DNA from: Hippopus hippopus
Taxonomy: Eukaryota > Mollusca > Bivalvia > Cardiida > Cardiidae
Assembly: GCA_946811185.2 (NCBI GenBank)
Contig: OX328098.1
Span: 46,067,650-46,131,649 of the forward strand
Direction of reading: 5' to 3'
DNA length: 64,000 nucleotides
In this document: positions 9,183-21,665 of the stretch, piece after piece
Numbering within the stretch: position 1 is the first letter of the stretch
Layout of the letters: each line of letters starts with the position of its first letter
Notes under the pieces: model-generated
Told to the model about the DNA's origin: nothing
What the model saw: the letters and a program-made list of their open reading frames with translations, nothing else
Databases searched by the model: none
Position numbers and translations under genes: made by a program

Positions 9183-11085
9183 CCCAGACTATTGACGTGC
9201 AATTCACGTGCAAGAAAATGCATCGACAGAAGTGTTCTGAAAGAACGAGTGAAGCCGGGCAACATTATTGTCATAGGCGTTGATTAACACGTTACATCCT
9301 GCAGACTATATTTTGTAGTGTAATAGGTACCATTTCAAAACACATTATGGTCAAATGAGAAATTACATATAACAAAAAACACCTTCCGCCACATTTTTTT
9401 CCAGTTGTTTATCTTTAAGTTATTAAAGTTATTTCAAGCCGATTTTTCCTATTTCATCAAAATTTTTCCATGGTCGTCATCAGTATTTTGTTTTAGCATA
9501 CAACGATAAGTTTAACTGGGGTCGTTTTCACCAACGATAGCTATTTTAATCTAACTTCAAGGACAAAAAGTCTCAGCGAATCAGACTCGTCAAATTTAGA
9601 ATAAACATTGAAATTGGAATGGTTGGTGAGTATGGCCCTAGAATTTAGCTGTTACCAAAATTCACTTCATTGTATTATAGTATCATTGTTCTAGTTCTCG
9701 TAAAAACACGGTATCCAGGATAATCAATCGGTCTCCATGGTAAATTAACAACACGTGCGCCTCAACAAATCGAGCGAATCGTCTACACAAAAGAGAAGTC
9801 CAAGTTTACATTCTGTGTCTTAATTAGCTTCGATTCTTCCAATTACACTATCCAAATAAACAACCGAAAGAAAGAAAGATAACCGCAGAGTGCATGAAAA
9901 TCTGTACTTTCCACCAAACCCTATACTTCACAGTCATGTAATTCTAAAATTTACGAAATTCTATCCTAGTGAAAAGATGAAAGGGGATAATATCTAAGAA
10001 ATTTGACATGCAATTCATGACAGAAAAAATAAAGTTGTTTTAAAATTCTTTGCCACTTGATATAAAAAAATATACTTAGGAATAAGTCTAGTTAAGAGGA
10101 ATCAGGCTTATGAAACCGAGTATTCGTGTAAGCGATTGATTCGAAATGTCTGCTACTTCGAAGTATCGGCTCGAAAGGACACGCCTTTGCAAATGATGGT
10201 AAATATCGAAGAAAACGACAGAAGATTCAACCCAAATAGAAATTATATTTAAAGTATTACGATCATAATCGACAACACCAAGATTCTTCATTAGAATAGT
10301 GATGACATCTTTTATTAATAGGTCCAATGTGGCAGCTGAATATAAAATAATTGAGAAGATATACCCATTCTATTCGAGGTTTATTCAAAATTAAGAAAAC
10401 ACCCCCTTTCGATTTTTTTTTCTGCCTTTCAGATTTTCATTACCCAACATAACATGTTTTCACCATATGTTTGTAAATAGTAATAATAATTATTACAGCT
10501 AAACTTGCTTCATTTGTTCGGTGTTAAGACAGCATATATAAGTCAACAGACGAAAGGGTGGCTGTTTTTGACGAAATTTCATTACATGCAATTATTAAGT
10601 AATTTCTGGGAAATAACTACAGTATTCTTTTCAGATTGACCGAAATATGTTAAGAAATTAAAGTGGTAAAATCACACCATAAAGTTTAAGTATTCGACTG
10701 CAGAAGAAAGTTGACCTGAATTTGTTCGAAAAGTGATGCGAATGAATAAAAGAAAGGTTATCATACAGCTTTTCTTTTAAAATAAAATGAACAATGTAAA
10801 GACATGTACAAAAATATGGTATACCAACATTACAACATTCCACCATGTATTTAAATGCTAAATATTGTATCTCTACAAATCTTTTATTGAAAAAGAAATG
10901 GATAAAATGCCATGAATTAGTATGATAGCATTCAAGTGGAGTGTATTAGCTTTAGAAAAAAAAAAAAGAAACCCCTAGATTTCATAATAAATAGATTGAT
11001 TTAGAAATTCAGAGGGTATCATGCTTCCAGTTATCAATGAATGTAAATTTATCAGGCTGACAAACTATGAGCTTTTCAATGCGAT
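9183..11085. other. Low-repeat AT-rich interval
   Basis: Apart from an E-family relic (9517-9638) I see no gene, no long open frame with recognisable motifs, and no member of the main repeat families. Confidence 0.4.
9517..9638. mobile_element. E-family MITE relic
   Basis: GGGGTCGTTTTCACCAACGA at the left is inverted at the right as GGTTGGTGAGTATGGCCC. The centre is shortened and the palindrome reduced. Confidence 0.5.
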
Positions 11086-11152
11086 GTTATTTATTTATTT
11101 ATTCATTTATTTATTTACTTATTTATTTACAATTTATTTATCTATTTATTCC
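11086..11152 (+). repeat. (TTTA)n microsatellite, interrupted
   Basis: About 65 bp of TTTA/TTAT units with single-base interruptions. The apparent open frame across it codes only repeated Y/L/F/I. Confidence 0.9.
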
Positions 11153-11883
11153 TATAATAAGCGGCACTATAAAAATATAATCACAGTTACCAAACACGCA
11201 CAAAACAAAGCAACTGTCGTCTTTGACGTTTCCATGGTACATTGCTGTGTAAAAAACACCGCATTTTCTTTCATGAGTATGTTTTGTTGTATTTTGACTC
11301 GTACCGAATTTCTTTTTCACGTGAATTTGCTAATATGTACCCGCAATAAGAGGAATGTGTTAGGAATAATGTGGAAAAACTTCAAGCAACAGGTACTGCT
11401 AAAACCGAAGTAGTTCTGATCCACAGGCGTCTTCTCCGATGTTACGATCTCTGCAGATGCCGAATGCACACATGTATAGGAACGATATCACGAGAAAACA
11501 ATAGATCAAGTTTGACATTTATATGTTATCTTTCCATAGTACCAAACTCCTGTCATTTCATCCGTGAACATCGCCGGAATACTTCTTCCTGCGCGGATGG
11601 ATTAAAGTTATTAACTCTGACGTATCGTCTTTCTGAATCTGATGTATCCTTCCGCGGCAGAGAAAACAAAACATCGTATTTCAAAGAACGCAAAAAAGTG
11701 GCGGTTCGGAGAAATTTGATCATGTAAATGGCTGAAAATATTTTGGAAAGTTCGAGACACAGTGACGCCATGGGAACTGTTTCGATTCAGTTTATTTCAA
11801 TCAAATTTGTTCAAGCAGAAAAAAAAATCTTGATTTCCAGCATACCGTGTTTCCAGGTCAACAGACGTTCGAAATATTTTAAG

Positions 11884-12115
11884 CGTCAACTCTTTACCAC
11901 AGGCCAAAATTGTAGATTGTCCAAATTGCAAAGATTTGCAGACAACAAACTAAACTTTGCAGAAATTATTAAATTTGTCTTTGAAAGGTCAGGAAACATT
12001 GTTGGAAAATGAGAAATTGCTGATTACCGGCGTATCCTCCTTTTCCCACAATGGTTTCAAAAGCCTTCTATTTCACGGTCGTTAAAAGTCCGGATTGTGA
12101 AGATAAGGGCTAAAC
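11884..12115 (+). mobile_element. PAL-B MITE
   Basis: GTCAACTCTTTACCACAGGC at the left, TCCAAATTGCAAAGATTTGC, a decayed central stem (TTGGAAAATGAGAAATTGCT), and GTGAAGATAAGGGCTAAA at the right. Confidence 0.75.
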
Positions 12116-12164
12116 TTGTCACACTATACTTAGACTATCCAGCTATTGAACCACCAAAACTTGA

Positions 12165-12378
12165 TTAACCCTTAAGCCGCTAAGCGCGACTCACTGACCT
12201 TTTGTGGACAGTGTTGATCAAGATCAGACTGTACTAAACGTGCAGTCTGATTTTGGATCTACACTGTCCGAGAAGGAGAAATAATTCCCAAAAACATATT
12301 TTTTTGAAATAGCAATATTAGGGGGTTTTAGTATTGAAATGAAAATTTCATTTTAGTTATTTAGCAGTATAACGGTTA
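12165..12378 (+). mobile_element. PAL-A MITE, full length
   Basis: TTAACCCTTAAGCCGCTAAG at the left and TTAGCAGTATAACGGTTAC at the right, where the last TTAA is now TTAC. The core near 12210-12270 is GATCAGACTGTACTAAACGT with its partner. Confidence 0.8.
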
Positions 12379-13093
12379 CAAAACAACGGCAAAGCTTAAT
12401 CGTAAGTAGGATCTAAGCTTACACACGTCGACCTGATTAATTTCGTTTTAATTATACATTCACTTTAATCTTCAATAATTCTTTATTTTGATCTTGTTCT
12501 AAATTCAAAGACTAAGCTTCCAATTGGCTCAGATTTTGTCTCAACTTATCAGATCAATGATCTTTGAGTTAGGGTGGAGTGGTTGCTGATTATGAATACT
12601 TATAACTGGACATAGACCATCTCAACGAAATAAAAAAGTCAAGTTGATAAATTTAAAAATAAAACTATTTCAATCAAATGTGACTGGCGAAAATAAAATC
12701 TCAAAGGTGATACTATCAAGATTGGTTTTGGCAAAATGAAAATTGCTTATTTTCTTGTTTTGTTGTAACGTGTTTACAAATCAACCATAGATAGGTTAGA
12801 ATAAGTCTACAAAAACAGTTAAAGTCGAACTGTGGGCATCTTTTCTTTTCTTCTCGATTTCACTCTGTTCACAATAAAGAATATTTATCATATTTTGGAA
12901 ACATTTGTGTAAGGATAATTATTTTAGTTACAGATGACCATATTTTGTAGTTCGTCTGAACAAACTGAACCTCTTCCAACCCACGTCTCATTTTCTGATC
13001 GATATGTTGCTTGAAAACGTCTTCAAAATACGGGATGAATTATAAAACTCGGGTTCCTCTTGGCTGTGTTGAAACTTCGATTTTTAAATACAT

Positions 13094-13358
13094 ATGAGCC
13101 ATGCTCTGTGAAAAGGGTGCTTAATGCATCTCCAAAAAGTATCGACTACGGTCAGCCTGCGCAGTCCGCGCAGGCTGACCTGAACCGAAACCTTTTGGTT
13201 TTGGTAAATTTTCTACATGTCGAAGAACCAGTATACCACATGATTCAGTTGGTCTTTAAGCAAAATGGATTTTGTGGATTCGTAATTATGTGATGACTTG
13301 CTTTGTATCATGGATCATGGAGATGCATTTAGCCTTCTTTTGTCAGAGCATGGCTCAT
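13094..13358 (+). mobile_element. PAL-C MITE, complete
   Basis: TGAGCCATGCTCTGTGAAAA at the left and TTTGTCAGAGCATGGCTCA at the right. Inner palindrome GGTCAGCCTGCGCAGTCC with its partner at 13150-13180. Codons appear open for 77 residues on the + strand, but the same frame recurs in other PAL-C copies and shows no domain. Confidence 0.9.
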
Positions 13359-13865
13359 AGATTTAATGGAACCGTTGAAGATATGGTCTACCTTTTATTT
13401 TTTACTATCACATGATTGCATCAGAGAACCGTCTCATATTCAAATGCTCCTTTACCTCCATGTTTTGAATATCACCCAAAAGGACAATTTCCTTTCACTT
13501 TAATATTTCTCTTTTCTGTTACCAGTTCTAAACCTTTCTTGTACAATAGTGAATTGAGATCAAAACAAGTAGACAGAGTGATTTTCAGGATGCACACGTA
13601 TACAGATTTATCAGAAGTAGAAAAAAAAAATCTCGTATAGCAACTATGATTACATGTTGTAATTGTTTACAAAGGCAATAGATCAAATATTCTGTTAATC
13701 AAAGAAAAACAGAGTGCCCCACGTATAATAGACATCAGTTGTCTCGAGTGAAACCCGACCTCACTAATATCATTGCCAGATTCTACAACCACCTTCTTCT
13801 GTACAGTCATCAGTAACGTTAGTGTGCTGATCGTAACAGCGTTTCTCGTTGTTTCTTTTCTCTTA

Positions 13866-14096
13866 TTAACCTTTTACGATACAACCCAGAGTTTTACTGT
13901 CACTGAGAAAATCGTTATTTGAAAACATTGAGGTAAAAGAAGGAAATGCTAGAAACCAAAATTTTTTTCTTAATGCTTTCTATCTTTTATAGGACAAATT
14001 CCATCATTTGAGCCGTATAAAAATTTAATTTGTACGGTCTGCAAATTCTTGCAATATGCAAGATTCTGAAATTTTGTCGTCTGGAAAGAGTTGACT
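13866..14096 (-). mobile_element. PAL-B MITE, diverged
   Basis: TTAACCTTTTACGATACAAC at the left and TTTTGTCGTCTGGAAAGAGT at the right. The central stem is eroded, but CATTGAGGTAAAAGAAGGAA is recognisable. Confidence 0.7.
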
Positions 14097-14269
14097 GTAA
14101 TTGTTGAAGAGAACGACAGCGTGCTTTAATTGGCGTTTTTTATACTTCAGGTCCTTTTATATCTATCCTTCTAATGCTGTCTTTGTAATAAATTAAAAAG
14201 AGGTGAAGATACCCGATAGATGAAAAGATATGATTAGGTTTACCGAAAATGTGATTAAACTATTGAATT

Positions 14270-14460
14270 AGAGATGCTTTGGCAAAAGAGGCTTTATGCA
14301 TCTCCGTGATGCATTATACAGTGGAAGTCATCATAATCATAATAAATAATTGACCCGTATCATACATTTTGTCTAACAACCGAATCATGAGGAAGGATGG
14401 TCCTTGGACATTCAGAAAATTGACCAACGGCAAAAAGTTTCGACCTAGGTCAGCCTGAAA
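14270..14460 (-). mobile_element. PAL-C MITE, truncated on the right
   Basis: AGATGCTTTGGCAAAAGAGG starts it; it stops inside the palindrome at CCTAGGTCAGCCTG. The right third of the element is absent. Confidence 0.75.
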
Positions 14461-14479
14461 TAAAGAAATAAAATTGTGT

Positions 14480-15940
14480 CCTAAGTTCTTGCTGACGAGA
14501 TCGCTTGTATGCATATCGCATTCAGAAAGAGCCTGTGATGGTTCATGTTCTGTTACGTAATTGTGATCAAGTCAAAATACGTAATTTGATTTTAAGCTGT
14601 TTCAAAATTATCCTATATTGGCAATTCATGATTTGATGAAAGTAGGGAAAAAATGGTATTCAGAATTAAGGTTTGTAATTTATTTTGAGCCGTGCAGGGT
14701 TCCTCACTGTCTATACCAAACAGATTAACAGACCAAAGCAGCTAGCATTTCGGTGTTTTCTGCTGAGGTGATCTAAAATGCTTCATTTTACTATAGCTGA
14801 AACAGATACAATTGCTGCAAATAATTCAAATGAAAGTTCTACCAGACCCCAAAAGGCATCTGCATCATTTAAAGGGTCACACTGTGTTGATACTTTCATT
14901 TAATAGCGCCACCTAGTGGCGCCTTGCAGGAATCGAGTTACGCTCGATTTGTACAATCGAGATAAGAACCGCACTATAAAGGTTCTTGGGTGACAGTCGA
15001 TTAGATGTTCCCGAAGTTCGGGAAGGGACGCCGAGATAAGACGCTGCAATAATTCAGTTTTAATTGTTGAAGGTATCATTACCAGCGAGATCAGTGTCTG
15101 AAAATGACCCGACCCCCGATAAAACAAACCTTAATTAACGGGTCTTCAACTTGATCGAGACCATTTGTGTGCTCCTAAAATACTCTGATCATGAAAAACA
15201 AAATAACTTTCCTTTATATTATAGATAGCGATCCCATACTAACGGGATGAATGAGTGCGATGAACTTTTTTTATTACTGGATATTCGATTCACGCGTTTT
15301 ATCACACATCTCATGAACAACACTAAAGTCATCCGCGATGGCCAGAATAAGGGCTTCAAAAAGTTTAGAGCGGTTAAGCAACTATGTTACCTCTACTTAA
15401 ATTAGTTTTGTTAATCTTCACATTCGATAAATTCTTGGAATACTCTGTCGATAGGCAACACGAATATCCCATGAATTGTATCATTCTCAGCCTACTCTTT
15501 ACATTCATACCTACCATTAGTTTGATGTAAGAAATTTTGGAGACCTGCCCTTACAAAAACCACCCTTTTCTTTTAAATAAATTTTAACGGAAACCGTTCA
15601 CAAAAAAAAAATCTTTCTTTTTTAATTACAATAGAAAGGGATTATTTGAACAAAAATGTAATTGCTGCTGAAAAAGTTTAGCTGTGGGTATTGCAAGACT
15701 GTAGCGTTAAACAGAAGTTAAATAACTTACAGGACCTAATTTTGATCTCAAACCAGGGTCACAGATCTTGGGCTCTCCGGCAATAAAATTCTAAAATTGT
15801 AGATCTATCTTCAATGAGAAAAAATAAAACTACAAATAAAACGATACTGGTGTAGTTCCCAGGAAGTAGAATCGAGAGAGATTAGTAGAAGTTGTAAGAA
15901 CTTGTTTCTCAATCGATGTAAAATAAATATGTTTAAACTG
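14480..15940. other. Low-repeat AT-rich interval
   Basis: No gene or recognised repeat. A small palindrome GCGCCACCTAGTGGCGC occurs near 14906-14922. The 75-codon minus frame around 14900-15127 has no recognisable motif. Confidence 0.4.
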
Positions 15941-15949
15941 ATCTAAAGA

Positions 15950-16228
15950 AGAAGGTTTTTGAAAATATTGTGGGAAAAGGAGAAAATACTGGTGACAAGC
16001 ATTTTATCTTCTGTCCATAATGATTCCTACTCTTCCAAGACAAATTTCCGTTTTCAGTGACTTTAATTTTTTCGTATGCAAAAACTTTAAATTTCTGCTT
16101 GTGTAAAATTTTCCCACAATGTTCACTACCCTTTCAAGACAAATTTCAATTTTTCAATGACTCGATCTTTTTGCAAAAACTTTCAATCTAGGCCAGTCTG
16201 AAATTTTGCCGTTTGGTAAATTGTTAAA
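15950..16228 (-). mobile_element. PAL-B MITE with internal duplication
   Basis: One left half (TTGTGGGAAAAGGAGAAAAT) is followed by two copies of the right half: CTCTTCCAAGACAAATTTCC and CTTTCAAGACAAATTTCAAT, about 100 bp apart. It ends TTTGGTAAATTGTTAA. Confidence 0.7.
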
Positions 16229-16611
16229 TAATTTTTGTAAAATTCCTACGCTTTTTTTAATGGCGAATTCCTATATCTATAAATAGGTACTGAACACACC
16301 CTGATCAGTGATGGTTTATGTACACCATTTCTATTTTTAAGATTTAAAAAGCGTAAGTAAATAAATTAAAAAAAATCATTGTCCAGTTATAATTGTTGGA
16401 TATACTGCTTAAGCTCTCTTTGCTATGCGTTTGTATGAATTTTAAAAAGAACGCTAGAAAACGGCTTCACCGCGCATCAAAACATCGGCACTTTGGTTCT
16501 AACAATTATTCGGCTGAAATGAATTATTCCATGGGACCCAAGATCGTTCCTAATCCACTTATTTAATGAAACTAGGTGAAGAAAAACATCTGAAACATTT
16601 AAACTGAAATC

Positions 16612-16668
16612 GTGTAGTATAGATCAAGATCAGACTGTGCAGAGTTGGAGGCTTATCTTTGTTTAGAT
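16612..16668. repeat. PAL-A core, half-palindrome
   Basis: GTATAGATCAAGATCAGACT is intact. The right arm (GGCTTATCTTTGTTTAGATT) is largely degraded. Confidence 0.55.
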
Positions 16669-16669
16669 T

Positions 16670-17375
16670 TTTCTTGAAAGACGTCAAATATTACAGTTAG
16701 CCGGATTTTGGTTGATTTAACCTATGACGAATTTCTTTTTGATAAAGATTATAAAACAGCGTCTGCCCCCTTCTCTCAGTAGGTGAATTCTGACGTATCG
16801 ATATATAATTCAGTTCATTCACAACTAATTCTGAGTAAATTAGACAAATTGAATAATTTAATTCAGTCCGTGCTAATTATTTTCAATCAGGGAGTACAGA
16901 CGGTCTAATAAAGAAATGTTCAACGGTTAATACTTTCTACTACTATACTAATTGAAATTTTCCCACGATTATTTTCTGTTCCACATCAAAGGTAATTTAC
17001 AGCACTATTCATTGATCGAGTACTCATTCACGTTAATTCTCGCAGGAATCATATCTATTGCTATATAAATTGTTTTACTCATTGTTTTTTTTTTATATCT
17101 ATACATTTTTGTTTGTCGAGTTCTTTGTCTTGCAATTGATTATTTTTACCACGCACAATACATCGTATTTAAAATCATTATCATACACATTAAAGAAAAT
17201 GATACAAAGACGAAATATTTGAAAGAAGAAAATTTAAAAAAAAAATGTTGGAAATGGAACATTTACCTTTACTTCAGTTTCATTTGCCTTGACTTCACTT
17301 TTCTAGATCTGTCTGTCAGAACTGTCTGTTGTACAATTCCAAGTAAAACAATCGCGATTATATTTGCTTTGTGTT
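16670..17375. other. Low-repeat AT-rich interval
   Basis: I see no gene or repeat family here. Confidence 0.4.
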
Positions 17376-17380
17376 GAAAA

Positions 17381-17420
17381 CAAACAAACAAACAAACAAA
17401 CAAACAAACAAACAAACAAA
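17381..17420 (+). repeat. (CAAA)10 microsatellite
   Basis: Ten uninterrupted CAAA units. Confidence 0.97.
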
Positions 17421-17806
17421 CTTAGTAGATTTGTTCAATTCCTATGAAAAATGTGAATTTTAATTTTTACACTTTTTTTTTTGAAAAAGAAAAACTGTTT
17501 TAATTTTATAAAATTTACTTTATGAATTTTTGAGTCATTATTAAGTTATAGATGTTTCTTAAAGTCTAAGCAAATGTTCACTTTGTGTTCCTCAGAAAAG
17601 TTAAAGACAGTACTTTGAGAAATTGATCTTTATCAAGAATCATTTTAAAATGGGATACTCCATGTTTTTCTTAATTAAGAAAAGTATGTATTTCAATTTC
17701 AGCGTGTTTTGACTAACCCCTGCCTATCCCTCGTAAAAAACTGGACATGAGTTAAAACTTAACATTCCATTTTTCTTTACCTTTTTTTATATCGTTAAAC
17801 ACACAT

Positions 17807-18705
17807 CACTAATGTACATGATGCTCATATAATATAATTCAGCCTTATTTGGCCGACTTCTAATGTACACTATACTCTTATTACATAATAAACCTACCTT
17901 TAGCCGGCATAACTTATTACTATTGCACATAATGCTCTTTTGCCGCCTGTACTGACCATTAATACACACTAACTTATTATGACACATTGCTGCCTTTAGT
18001 CGACTGAACTTGCCATAATGTACAAAATATTTTTATTAATAATGCTGCCTTTTAAAACCGGCTAAACTGACCATAATGTACACACTACTATCATTACATA
18101 ATGCTGCCTTTAACCGACTGAACTGGCTATAATGTACACACTACTATCATTACATAATGCTGCCTTTGCCCAACAGAACTGGCCATAACGTGCACACGCC
18201 AACTATCATTACATAATGCTGCCTTTGCCCGACAGAACTGGCCATAACGTGCACACGCCAACTATCATTACATAATGCTGCCTTTGCCCGACAGAACTGG
18301 CCATAACGTGCACACGCCAACTATCATTACATAATGCTGTCTTTAGCCGACTGAATTGGCTATAATGTACACACTGCTATTATTACAAAATGCTGCCTTT
18401 GGCCGACTTAACTGGCCACAATATACACAATACTTTTTTACATATTGCTGCCTTTAGCCAGCTGAACTGACCACAGATGTACATGGTGCTTTCATTACAT
18501 ACTGCTTCCACATTCTGGCTAAACTTGGCATAAATCTACACAAAGCGCTTGTTATGTAACGTTGTTTTCAACTGAATGAACTGATCACAATTGTAAACGA
18601 TGCTTTTATTACATAATGCTGCTTTTAGCCGGCTGGACTGAACACAAATCTACAGAGTGATCTGCTTTCAACCGCCTGAACTGACCACAAGTATACACAA
18701 AGTCC
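17807..18705 (+). repeat. Satellite-like tandem array, unit about 54-59 bp
   Basis: The unit contains CATAATGCTGCCTTTGCCCG, then ACAGAACTGGCCATAACGTG, then CACACGCCAACTATCATTA (59 bp). Three units around 18154-18335 are virtually identical. Flanking units are older, 54-58 bp, lack the CGCCA-type insertion, and become degenerate toward both ends. The gradient (new in the middle, old outside) fits expansion by unequal exchange. Confidence 0.9.
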
Positions 18706-19178
18706 TCATTAAATGATTATACTGAACTCTTCTACTATTCAAAGTCTTTTTCAGAAAGGTAGGAATAAACCTTTGCTTAGATAGGATCGAGGATAGCCTG
18801 TAACCAATGGAGAAAATTCCTCTATTTCTATCGCTTTCTTGTGTACAGGCTGCATCGAATAAAAAATTGCAAATGCAAAAACTCACGAGTTCGCCTAAAA
18901 TCACAGCTCTCTGTCCCCCTGGCATTTTTAGCCTTAGTTAACTATGAACTGTAGCAAAATTGAATAGACAGCCTCATTTGATTTATTCTTAACATATTTT
19001 GCAAGTGCCTGAAAAGAAGCTCGAGATATAGAGGCTCCTCCTGGGCCAAATTGTTAACTCTTTTAATCCCGATATATCATATTGTGTAATGCTCATATAT
19101 TTTTTATTGTAAGGATCTGGGCCCAATTAAGTACTAGTATTTTTTTTAATCAGTGACGACTTCAGTAGGCTAGCGGTT

Positions 19179-19255
19179 GCGGACGGCTTTGCTGAAGATC
19201 AGATTGCACAGAACGCACAGAACGTGCAGTCTAGTCTTGAATATACATCATCCGC
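19179..19255. repeat. PAL-A core with loop duplication
   Basis: GCGGACGGCTTTGCTGAAGA begins it; the loop carries CACAGAACG twice (CACAGAACGCACAGAACG) before GTGCAGTCTAGTCTT. Ends ATCATCCGC. Confidence 0.65.
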
Positions 19256-19534
19256 TTCGTGATACTTATCTATGACAATAATTATCTTTCATACAGTGGA
19301 AATATACTTTTACAACCGGGAAAAAAGGAAAGTTTCCGGAGATGATAATGAGAGTTGAGGAGAATATGCTAGTATGTACTTGATATCACTGGCTCGATTT
19401 ACGATGGAGCTGGTCGTGCTGAAATGGTCTTTAGGCGAGGAACATTTACCTGGTTCATGTTTTGTAGTAGATGACCAAGGAAGCGTTGACTGTTCTGCTG
19501 TTTAATCGGATTGAAATACACTTGAAGCAACGCT

Positions 19535-19763
19535 TTAACTCTTTACCATACAACAAAAATGTAGACTTGTCCAAATTAAAAGCACCTGCATACGAGAATT
19601 TAAATGAGGCTCAAATAATTAAATTTGTGTATAATTGGGTGGAAAAGATTGTCGGAAGAGGAGAAAATGCTGGTTATCAGCATTTTCTTCTTTTCCATTA
19701 ATCTTTTCAAAAGGCTCTTTCCTCAGGGTTGTTAAAACTCTAGATTATAAAGTAAATGGTTAA
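19535..19763 (+). mobile_element. PAL-B MITE, TTAA on both sides
   Basis: TTAA at 19535-19538 and 19760-19763. Stem AGGAGAAAATGCTGGTTATC with partner. The apparent 76-codon frame entering from upstream is the usual repeat-borne one. Confidence 0.85.
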
Positions 19764-20066
19764 AACATCTTTTCAAAAACTGTCTTGATGTAAAATGGGA
19801 TGAACATTCTGCGCGTTCCCCGACCCAGTCAATCGTGGTACCCGCTGCGATCTGTTTTCGTACCGTTATTTCACCAAGAAATAACTAAAACTACCATTAC
19901 AGTACACATGCAGTTTCCTTATTAACAACACACTTTCACGATTCAATAAAAACGCCTATAATGTATGTAAAAACAAATTACCAGTGTCAGAAAGACGATT
20001 TCTGCCGAGCGTCTGGCGATCCCGACGTTATTTCTAAACCACGTGATCTCTCGCTTTTTCTCCAAA

Positions 20067-20168
20067 ATGGCGGTCATGTGGGGAAAGTTGGCAGATATAT
20101 ACAGATGTGTAAAGAGGTCTCATACTGTGAATTCATCATTTGGAACAAGCCATACTGTTTGGAAATGA
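20067..20168 (+). CDS. Possible first coding exon or short ORF in a TISU-like start context
   Basis: An ATG in CCAAAATGGCGGTCATG resembles the TISU/YY1 start element (core ATGGCGGC) used by animal genes with very short 5' leaders. The frame runs 33 codons (starts MAVMWGKLADIYR) to TGA. A possible donor GTAAAG lies at about 20109, which would end a short first exon. The upstream 100 bp is locally GC-richer, with CACGTGATCTCTCGC. I recognise no protein family and found no second exon. It may be chance: COMP-D repeats here also carry AAAATGGCGGC. Confidence 0.2.
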   Translation: MAVMWGKLADIYRCVKRSHTVNSSFGTSHTVWK

Positions 20169-20277
20169 TGTTTACTACTTGATTACTGCATTCAAAAAGA
20201 CCCTCCATCCTAATAACATGTGTTCTTTTTATGTGCTTTACAATTTTTTCAGTGCGTCTCGGAACGTGAAGTCTTCT

Positions 20278-20506
20278 GAACTCTTCACGGAACGACAACG
20301 TTTTGGACTTGTCCAAATTGAGAAAATTTGCAGACGACTAGTTAAACGTGTCTCAAATGATGGAAATTTTCGTTGAAAAGGTAGAAAACATTTTGGAAAA
20401 AGGAGAAAATGCTGGTTACCAGCATTTTCTCTTTTTCCCAAAATGTTTTCAAAAGCCGTTTTCCTCATGGTATTTAGGCATGGAACTGTTTGGTAAAGGA
20501 TTAAAC
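20278..20506 (+). mobile_element. PAL-B MITE
   Basis: GAACTCTTCACGGAACGACA at the left, stem TTTTGGAAAAAGGAGAAAAT with partner at 20390-20450, and GTTTGGTAAAGGATTAA at the right. The host TTAA is changed on the left. Confidence 0.8.
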
Positions 20507-20543
20507 CTTTCACTGTGATGCCGCTACATTAATAGCTTTTTTT

Positions 20544-20595
20544 TGGACGACGTTGATCTAAATGAGCAGTCTGACATTAGGTCTATACCGTTCGC
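20544..20595. repeat. PAL-A core, shortened
   Basis: GGACGACGTTGATCTAAATG followed directly by AGCAGTCTGACATTAGGTCT. Most of one arm is deleted. Confidence 0.5.
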
Positions 20596-20813
20596 CACCT
20601 AATTCTAAACTATATTAGAAAGGTCTCTTCATGTATTGTGTAACAACACTTTTAACTCCTGAAAAAGAAAAAAGAAAGCCGAATTTATCTGTTATGCAAT
20701 GCAAGAGTTAATAACTCTCGTCATATTGTTTTATATTTTGAAAGAAGGTAATTAAGAGGGTACTCTGGCAGTATATTTTAATTTCAGTCTGCAAGGAACT
20801 CTTTTTTACTCTA

Positions 20814-21047
20814 TCACTCTTTGCCAGATGAGAACATTTTATTATTGGCCATAATGAAAGCATTTTGCAGACCACATCTTAAGTATGCATCAATTGATGG
20901 GAGCTGTCTATAATAGAACAGGAAATGCACTAGGAGAAGAGCAAAAATGTCGATCGTACTTTTCTCCTTTTCTCATAATGTTTTTTTTTTAATCATCCTG
21001 CACCAGGGTCGTTAAAACAAAATGGCTCTTTTTTGTTAAAGGATCCA
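20814..21047 (+). mobile_element. PAL-B MITE, diverged
   Basis: ATCACTCTTTGCCAGATGAG at the left, ATGAAAGCATTTTGCAGACC, CTTTTCTCCTTTTCTCATAA at the centre, and TTTTTTGTTAAAGGATCCAC at the right. Confidence 0.65.
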
Positions 21048-21150
21048 CTCTTTCAGCGCCAAATATAATAAACTCGACCTCTTTCAATGGCTAAAAATAC
21101 AATCCACAGAAACTCAAAAATATTTTTATCTCAGAGGCATTACATCACAA

Positions 21151-21219
21151 ACGGACGGCATAGATCCAAGATCAGACTGCACATTTTGTGCAGTCTGATC
21201 TTGGATCTATGCCGTCCGT
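21151..21219. repeat. PAL-A: 69-bp perfect palindrome
   Basis: Two perfectly matching 33-base arms (left arm begins ACGGACGGCATAGATCCAAG) around a 3-base loop TTT. It is the most perfect PAL-A stem here and differs from other copies at positions where both arms changed together. Confidence 0.95.
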
Positions 21220-21665
21220 AAAATCTCCTGTTTTCGCCCTCGACACAAAAAGCATTCAGCCCTGTAAGAAGTCCATCCCACACGTTTCATCTTCTTTAGG
21301 TTTTTAGAAGGCTTTCAAATCACTCCGAGACGCCTGTACCTTACGCGACAGGGGCACTTTTTCATTTGTTTATAAAACTTCATTACTCTACGAGCTAATT
21401 TCAAGCTAGAAAAAAACTGGGAAAAGTTATACAAAGAAGAACTGATTTTTGGACAGGAAAATGTACTTCTCTAATGCTATGGAATGTGTTGGTGGAAAAG
21501 GAGCCTTTGCTTCGAAGAATGTTTTCGAAAAACTTTCTCCTGCATGGGTGCAAAGACTTGCATCTATATGGTCAATGCATCTCAAAGGAATGAAAAATAA
21601 AAAAATGGAGAAAATATTAAATCCTGCAAAGGTCCAGCAAATTTCTTGAATTATATTTTTTGACT

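Noticed and set aside
11021..11413. 130-codon + strand frame
   Set aside because: Its first part is the TTTA microsatellite and the rest has no motif. A minus frame overlaps it. Within chance expectation for AT-rich DNA.
13060..13293. Recurring frames with a SAQADLNRN and LVNFLHV peptide (also at 34274, 55807, 57147)
   Set aside because: They follow the PAL-C sequence on either strand; there is no conserved start and no frame preservation across copies.
17807..18705. CRISPR-like array
   Set aside because: Units are directly adjacent without unique spacers, and the DNA is animal; this is an ordinary satellite.
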